This document shows, in pieces, positions 30,453 to 34,770 of a DNA stretch of 34,770 nucleotides (position 1 is the first letter of the stretch; every line of letters starts with the position of its first letter). The notes beneath the pieces are model-generated. The model was not told the origin of the DNA. It made no database searches and saw only the letters and a program-made list of their open reading frames with translations. This DNA is from Brevibacillus reuszeri (lineage in GTDB: Bacteria; Bacillota; Bacilli; Brevibacillales; Brevibacillaceae). A program made the position numbers and the translations under genes. The DNA is taken from the NCBI RefSeq assembly GCF_001187725.1, contig NZ_LGIQ01000005.1:832579-867348 (forward strand), read 5' to 3'.

Positions 30453-31740
30453 GAAGTTTGACGTGATCGTGGTCGGAGCGGGTCCAGCAGGTACAGCCTG
30501 TGCCTATACATTGGCAAAAGCGGGCGTAAATGTCCTGTTGCTGGAAAGAGGAGAATACCCTGGCTCCAAAAATGTAATGGGCGGTGTCTTGTACCGTAAA
30601 ACGTTAGAAGACATTATTCCAGGCTTTTACAAAGAGGCTCCTGTAGAGCGTCCGATTGTTGAGCAACGCTTCATGATGCTCGACAAGGAGTCCGCAATTA
30701 ATTTCAGCTACAAGGGGCTGGAGTGGGCGCAAGAGCCCTATAACAATTTCACCGTCCTGCGGGCGAAGTTTGACCAATGGTTTGCGGATAAAGCCGTACA
30801 GCAAGGTGCTCTTTTGCTCAACGAAACGGTAGCACTGGAATGCATCCAGGAAAATGGAAAAGTGGTCGGGATACGGACAGATCGTCCAGACGGGGATCTT
30901 TATGCGGACGTGGTGGTTTTGGCTGATGGGGTTAACTCGCTACTCGCGAAGTCACTTGGCTTCCATAAGGAGTTCCGCCCGGACGAAGTGGCGCTTGCCG
31001 TTATGGAAGTGCTCAAGCTTGACCGGAAAATCATTGAGGACCGGTTTAGTCTGGAGGGCGACCATGGGTGTACCATTGAGATATTCGGTGATTCGACCAA
31101 GGGCATTTTGGGGACAGCCTGGCTATACACAAACAAGGATAGTCTGAACATCGGTGTGGGTACGATGCTGTCAGGCTTGATCAAAAACAAGATCAAGCCA
31201 TATGAGCTTTTGGATTATGTCAAAAACCACCCGATGATCCGTCCGTATATTCAGGGGTGTGAGCAGCAGGAATATTTGGCTCACCTTATACCTGAGGGCG
31301 GCTACCGTTCCATGCCTAGGGTTGTTGGAAATGGAGTCATTGTCGTTGGGGACGCTGCACAGCTCGTTAACGCCATACATCGCGAAGGCTCGAACATGGC
31401 TATGGCATCGGGAGTGCTCGCTGCGGAAACGATTATGAAAGCAAAAGAGGCAGGGGATTACTCTGAGCAAATGCTGGATTCGTATCGAACGAATCTTCTG
31501 AATAGCTTTGTTGGGCAAGATTTGAAAAAGTACAAGGACGCAACACATCATTTTGAAAAGTACCCGCAATATTTTGAGCAGTATATCCCTTTAATGAATA
31601 AGGCAGCGAGTCAGATGTTTACGATTGATGGAACCTCCAAGTGGAGCAAGCAGAAAAAAATCTGGCAAGACCTCGGTTCAGCCAAGGATAAATGGAAAAT
31701 GGCACGCGATCTGATGAATGCGTGGAGGGTGATGAAGTGA
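30445..31740 (+). CDS. fixC: FixC, ETF-quinone oxidoreductase-like flavoprotein
   Basis: 431 aa; starts 8 bp before the end of fixB after AAGGAGGTG. FAD-binding Rossmann motif VVGAGPAGTACAYTLAKAGV (about 8-27), GSKNVMGGVLYRKTLEDI, the second dinucleotide motif DVVVLADGVNSLLAKSLG (about 153), and GVIVVGDAAQLVNAIHREGS (about 295). This matches FixC, which with FixX passes electrons to quinone while FixAB reduces ferredoxin or flavodoxin by bifurcation. Membrane-associated but without membrane helices. Confidence 0.92.
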   Translation: MAEKFDVIVVGAGPAGTACAYTLAKAGVNVLLLERGEYPGSKNVMGGVLYRKTLEDIIPGFYKEAPVERPIVEQRFMMLDKESAINFSYKGLEWAQEPYNNFTVLRAKFDQWFADKAVQQGALLLNETVALECIQENGKVVGIRTDRPDGDLYADVVVLADGVNSLLAKSLGFHKEFRPDEVALAVMEVLKLDRKIIEDRFSLEGDHGCTIEIFGDSTKGILGTAWLYTNKDSLNIGVGTMLSGLIKNKIKPYELLDYVKNHPMIRPYIQGCEQQEYLAHLIPEGGYRSMPRVVGNGVIVVGDAAQLVNAIHREGSNMAMASGVLAAETIMKAKEAGDYSEQMLDSYRTNLLNSFVGQDLKKYKDATHHFEKYPQYFEQYIPLMNKAASQMFTIDGTSKWSKQKKIWQDLGSAKDKWKMARDLMNAWRVMK

Positions 31741-32036
31741 TGCAGGATCTCCCAAAAGGCCAGTCGATTGAAGAAAAGCAGTATCTTGTACGCTTCAAAG
31801 CAGATACAGAGTCGCATTTGCATGTGCTAAGCGCAGATGTTTGTGCAACGCAATGCCCGGATAAGTTATGCACAATCTTTTGCCCGGCGGAAGTATACAA
31901 ATGGGAAGAGGTGCGGATGCATGTAGGCTACGAAGGCTGCCATGAATGCGGAAGCTGCCGAATCGGGTGTCCGTACGAGAATATTAAATGGGTATACCCG
32001 AAAGGCGGTCATGGCATCATCTTTAGACTCGGGTAA
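31740..32036 (+). CDS. fixX: FixX, ferredoxin-like protein
   Basis: 98 aa from the ATG that overlaps the fixC stop codon (TGATG) after GGAGGGTG. Cysteine pattern ATQCPDKLCTIFCPAEVY (about 40-57) and YEGCHECGSCRIGCPYENIKW (about 65-85) is that of FixX/ETF-QO ferredoxin domains carrying one [4Fe-4S] cluster in a partly degenerate two-cluster fold. It hands electrons on from FixC. Last gene of fixABCX. The open frame extends further left inside fixC, but that part is not homologous. Confidence 0.9.
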   Translation: MQDLPKGQSIEEKQYLVRFKADTESHLHVLSADVCATQCPDKLCTIFCPAEVYKWEEVRMHVGYEGCHECGSCRIGCPYENIKWVYPKGGHGIIFRLG

Positions 32037-32040
32037 AGGG

Positions 32041-32223
32041 ATGCGATGCGATGTGATTCAGATTGGGGACATGGTCGTGTATGTGAAGGATGGAGCCAGA
32101 GGGATTGTGATCGGATTACAGGGAGAGAAGTACCACATCAAGTGGGAGGATGATTTTGTAAGCTGGGAAGTAAGAGAGTGGCTGCGTCCCGAATCGAGCG
32201 AAAAAACAGAACAGCGGGAATGA
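32041..32223 (+). CDS. Small KOW/SH3-like protein, 60 aa
   Basis: Starts 5 bp after fixX, either at ATG 32041 or the GTG at 32053 (the latter better spaced from AAAGGG). The sequence IQIGDMVVYVKDGARGIVIG followed by KYHIKWEDDFVSWEVREWL is a small beta barrel like KOW or SH3 domains. No family name is certain. It is cotranscribed with fixABCX, and its stop codon lies inside the loop of the terminator hairpin. Confidence 0.6.
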   Translation: MRCDVIQIGDMVVYVKDGARGIVIGLQGEKYHIKWEDDFVSWEVREWLRPESSEKTEQRE

Positions 32224-32240
32224 TCTCCCGCTGTTTTGGG
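32209..32240. terminator. Terminator of the fix operon, probably bidirectional
   Basis: AACAGCGGGA and TCCCGCTGTT arms followed by TTGGGTTTC on plus and by CTGTTTTTTCG on minus, so it can also end the minus-strand peptidase gene. Confidence 0.85.
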
Positions 32241-32260
32241 TTTCTGCTATATAACGAGCC

Positions 32261-32623
32261 CTATATGAGCTTGAAAGGGAGACGAAATGCCTGCTTCTGC
32301 AAAATGCGATAGCAACAAAGCTCGGGCTTGTTTGCGGAAAGGGAGAGGATCAGATACGCTGCTTCTGGGTAGTAAGCAAAGGCAATATCCTCACGTGATG
32401 GGATCGGTGGAGCAGTAGGGTGGGAGTGATAGATCCCCACCAATACTTCACCTTTTAAGGACATTTTTTGCAATACTTTTTGAAGCTGACGCGTATCCAT
32501 GGCAAAAGCGACCGGACTTTTTTCCGTATTTTCCATTCGCCAGATCGTTTCAGCTCTCCCATTTCTTCCCGAGAGTAATCCGCATGCTTCGTTTGGTCTC
32601 TCCTCGTTACAATGTCTAACCAT
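32261..32623 (-). CDS. JAMM/Mov34 metallopeptidase (M67), doubtful 5' end
   Basis: The reading frame shows a complete JAMM site: Glu in NEACGLLSG (about residue 12), GIYHSHPTAPPIPSREDIAFA with the HxHP...S...D zinc motif (about 63-83). These enzymes are zinc isopeptidases or cleave ThiS/MoaD-like proteins. The ATG at 32623 would cut the first strand of the fold. Homologous-looking codons (PFLIARPIWEE) continue upstream without ATG, GTG or TTG. A nearby ATG (32661-32663) reads MKNHSL and stops in another frame; one added base would join them. So a 5' frameshift or sequencing error is possible. No E1- or ubiquitin-like partner is present. Confidence 0.7.
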   Translation of the reverse strand: MVRHCNEERPNEACGLLSGRNGRAETIWRMENTEKSPVAFAMDTRQLQKVLQKMSLKGEVLVGIYHSHPTAPPIPSREDIAFAYYPEAAYLILSLSANKPELCCYRILQKQAFRLPFKLI

Positions 32624-32672
32624 TTCTTCCCATATGGGGCGAGCTATAAGGAATGGTTTTTCATGAAACTGA

Positions 32673-32855
32673 CTAGCCCTGCCAGCGCCTGCCGCAGCAG
32701 CCTCCTTTAGTCTTGGGTGGCGTCAGCGGTTTAACGTTGTTTACTGGGCTTTGTTTTGGCAATGGTGAAGCAGGCATGCCCATCGGATTTTGCATGGGCC
32801 GAACGGGACGTTGCTGGCGCTGATTGTATAGCGCACGGAGTTGCTCTGGTGTCAT
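32673..32855 (-). CDS. Small proline-rich protein, 60 aa
   Basis: ATG preceded by AAAGGGGAG (spacing about 8). Opens MTPEQLRALYNQRQQRPVRP, continues with a proline- and methionine-rich centre (MQNPMGMPASPLPKQSP) and ends KTKGGCCGRRWQG. The end GGCCGRRWQG is distinctive. Not membrane-bound and without a known domain. Lies between the long coiled-coil gene and the peptidase in the same direction, probably one transcript. Confidence 0.6.
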   Translation of the reverse strand: MTPEQLRALYNQRQQRPVRPMQNPMGMPASPLPKQSPVNNVKPLTPPKTKGGCCGRRWQG

Positions 32856-32936
32856 GGTTTTTCTCCCCTTTCTGAACTGTAATATGTTTTATTCAGTATT
32901 TCAGCTTGGTGGAACGGCATTTGCACATTCCCACGG

Positions 32937-34770
32937 TCATTTGAACGGGTTGAATGTGTTGCCGTTCTGTGTAAAGGGAGGTGTCTGGTATGGAACTTGA
33001 GAAGTCGGAGACATTTTAATCGGTGTTGTGATCGGACCATTGCTGGATGTTTTCGGAGGTGCAGCGAATTGGCTGAGAGCTTTATTCGCGCGTGCTTCCT
33101 TTTGCGTGTAGCTTTTAATAGCTTGTCTGTAACTCTCCTCTTTTTCTTGAAAATCCTTAACCATCTGTTTTAGCCCGGCAACAGTCTTTTTCAATACCAT
33201 TTCCTGCTCGGAAACTAGCTGGAGCTCTTTTTCCTTCTCTTTGAGCTGACGCTGGTATTGCTCGCTTTGCTTGTTGGCTGCCTCAAGCAATTGATTCCAT
33301 TTATCATCCTTTGGTGAGGATGTCTTGCTTTGCTCCTCGAGCGTTTTGAGCTGTTGCTCTAGCTCGGATATTTTTTGGTTGGCATCTGTCAAGTGATCTT
33401 CGGTGATTTTTGAGTTCTGGTTTGCTTCGGTTAGCTGTGTTTGAAGGCCTTGTTCCAGGGTGCGCAGACGATCCAGATTCTGGTCGCGAGCGAGGAGAGC
33501 AGCCCTCCATTCCTGCTGAGCGAGCTCGTGCTTCTCTTGTGTTTCGGCAAGCTGAGACGCAAGGCTTTGCCAGGAGGAACGTACAGCTTCTAGTTCTTGT
33601 TCGCGATCGAGCAGGGAAGCCTTCCATTCTTGCAGAGAGTTGTTGTGGTCCGCCTGTGCATCGGCAAGCTGAGAGGCGAGAGATTGCTCGGATGTGCGTA
33701 CGGCATACAACTCGTTATCGCGAGCGAGTAGCTGAGCCTCCCACTCCTGCTGGGCCACTTCAAGCTTTTCATTTGCCTCGGCGAGCTGGGTAGTTAGGCT
33801 TTGCTCTGTATTATGCAGACTAATGAGCTCATGGTCAGCGGTTTTGAGCTTTTCAGTAGTGTCGGCAAGCTGAGCAGTCAGGCTTTGCTCGGTACTGCGC
33901 AAGTTATTGAGCTCTTCGTTTGCCTCGGCAAGCTGAGCAGTCAGGCTTTGCTCTGCACTACGTAAGTTCTCGAGCTCATGGTCAGCGATTTCGAGCTTTT
34001 CGGTAGTGTCGGCAAGCTGTGCAGTCAGGCTTTGCTCTGTATTACGCAAGCTCTCGAGCTCATGGTCAGCGGTTTCGAGCTTTTCGGTAGTGTCGGCAAG
34101 TTGTGCAGTCAGGCTTTGCTCTGCACTGCGCAAGTTATTAAGCTCTTCGCTTGCCTCGACAAGCTGTGCAAGCAGGCTTTTCTCTGCACTACGTAAGCTC
34201 TCAAGCTCATGGTCAGCGGTTTCAAGCTTTTCGATAGTGTCGGCAAGCTGAGCAGTCAGACTTTGTTCGGTACTGTGCAGGTTACCAAGCTGTTGGTCAG
34301 CGATTTCGAGTTTTTCTGTTGCATCGGCAAGCTGAGCAGTCAGGCTTTGCTCTGTACCACGCAAGTTATCGAGCTGTTGGTCAGCGAATTCGAGTTTTTC
34401 GATAGTGTCGGCAAGCTGAGCAGTCAGACTTTGCTCGGAACTACGCAAGTTCTCTAGCTGTTGGTCAGCGATTTCGAGCTTTTCTGTGGCATCGGCAAGT
34501 TGAGCAGTCAGACTTTGCTCAGTACTGCGCGAAATATCCAGTTCTTGGTCAGCAAACTCGAGCTTTTCGGTAGTTTCCGTAAGCTGAGCATTCAGGCTTT
34601 GCTCGGTATTGCGCAGGCTCTCGAGCTCTTGGTCAGCGAATTCGAGCTTTTCGGTTGTTTCCGCAAGCAGAGCAGTCAGGCTTTGCTCGGTACTGCGCCG
34701 GCTCTCGAGCTCTTGGTCAGCGAATTCGAGCTTTTCGGTTGTTTCCGCAAGCAGAGCAGTCAGGCTTTGC
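32937..34770 (-). CDS. Long coiled-coil repeat protein (5' end outside window)
   Basis: At least 610 residues, open through the right edge, so the real start is outside; the ATG-like codon at 34448 is internal to the repeats. From the edge down to about 33793 the protein is built of 28-residue units such as EQSLTAQLADTTEKLE followed by TADHELESLRST, i.e. four heptads per unit, with two units shortened to 21 residues. The rest of the helix (33100-33790) has looser repeats with QEWEAQLLARDNEL-type segments. The C-terminus is a proline-rich non-helical tail (PPKTSSNGPITTPIKMSP ... NGNTFNPFK). No signal or membrane segment is visible in this part. Function unknown; probably a structural fibre. 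Confidence 0.8.
   Translation of the reverse strand, partial: QSLTALLAETTEKLEFADQELESRRSTEQSLTALLAETTEKLEFADQELESLRNTEQSLNAQLTETTEKLEFADQELDISRSTEQSLTAQLADATEKLEIADQQLENLRSSEQSLTAQLADTIEKLEFADQQLDNLRGTEQSLTAQLADATEKLEIADQQLGNLHSTEQSLTAQLADTIEKLETADHELESLRSAEKSLLAQLVEASEELNNLRSAEQSLTAQLADTTEKLETADHELESLRNTEQSLTAQLADTTEKLEIADHELENLRSAEQSLTAQLAEANEELNNLRSTEQSLTAQLADTTEKLKTADHELISLHNTEQSLTTQLAEANEKLEVAQQEWEAQLLARDNELYAVRTSEQSLASQLADAQADHNNSLQEWKASLLDREQELEAVRSSWQSLASQLAETQEKHELAQQEWRAALLARDQNLDRLRTLEQGLQTQLTEANQNSKITEDHLTDANQKISELEQQLKTLEEQSKTSSPKDDKWNQLLEAANKQSEQYQRQLKEKEKELQLVSEQEMVLKKTVAGLKQMVKDFQEKEESYRQAIKSYTQKEARANKALSQFAAPPKTSSNGPITTPIKMSPTSQVPYQTPPFTQNGNTFNPFK
33793..34770 (-). repeat. 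Tandem 84-bp repeat array in the coiled-coil gene
   Basis: The anchor GTCAGGCTTTGCTC (plus strand) and its variants recur at 33793, 33877, 33940, 34024, 34108, 34171, 34255, 34339, 34423, 34507, 34591, 34675 and 34759. All steps are 84 bp except two of 63 bp, so every change in length is a whole number of heptads. The array continues beyond the window. Confidence 0.92.

Overview
The window looks like a chromosome segment of an endospore-forming Firmicute, most like Brevibacillus or a close relative in the Paenibacillaceae. Support comes from a GerA-type germinant-receptor operon, an Amj-type lipid II flippase, an SLH-domain protein, Gram-positive ribosome binding sites, strong hairpin-plus-T-tract terminators, and GTG/TTG starts. 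This is inference from gene content; no 16S or species marker is present.

Left part (1-6100) is an accessory region and the most unusual part. It opens with the broken 3' end of a LuxR-type response regulator. It then holds five copies of an element of about 118 bp, all on the minus strand, whose RNA matches the last two domains (DV and DVI) of a group II intron: a 34-nt DV with a GAAA tetraloop and a CGC triad, then a DVI stem ending GAGAAT (GTGAAT in one copy). Directly after each copy an open frame starts with the same codon (AGC) in the same phase, has no convincing start signal of its own, and encodes a different probable extracellular domain. Each frame ends at its own terminator. No intron 5' half (DI-DIV), no intron-encoded reverse transcriptase and no 5' exon is seen upstream. 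The arrangement resembles the Clostridium tetani surface-layer gene, where one group II intron is alternatively spliced to several 3' exons. Here the 3' halves are orphans, so splicing in trans, recombination into an expression locus, or decay are the options. Mixed among the cassettes are a small lipoprotein gene and a 51-aa membrane protein gene (each with promoter and RBS), a phage-type RuvC-like nuclease, other small phage-like relics, and a 170-bp direct repeat.

Middle part (6100-24030) is ordinary chromosome: an LRV/HEAT-like protein, two GNAT genes (one truncated), a NIPSNAP-like protein, Amj with an adenylate-forming CapK/PaaK-like ligase, an alpha/beta hydrolase, an SLH protein, an AHSA1-like protein, a bacterial-PH membrane protein, a DUF4085-like protein, a membrane-anchored coiled-coil protein, cysteine synthase, an M20 amidohydrolase, an orphan Spo0B-type sensor kinase, two MFS exporters (one with a TrmB-like regulator, one behind a 32-bp palindrome), and an AdaA-like DNA methylation sensor.

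Right part (24100-34770) holds a gerA-gerC-small 2TM-gerB germinant-receptor operon, a fixABCX operon for an electron-transferring flavoprotein/quinone-oxidoreductase complex, a small KOW/SH3-like protein, a JAMM (M67) peptidase with a doubtful 5' end, a small proline-rich protein, and a long coiled-coil protein built from exact 84-bp (28-residue, four-heptad) tandem repeats that runs off the right edge.
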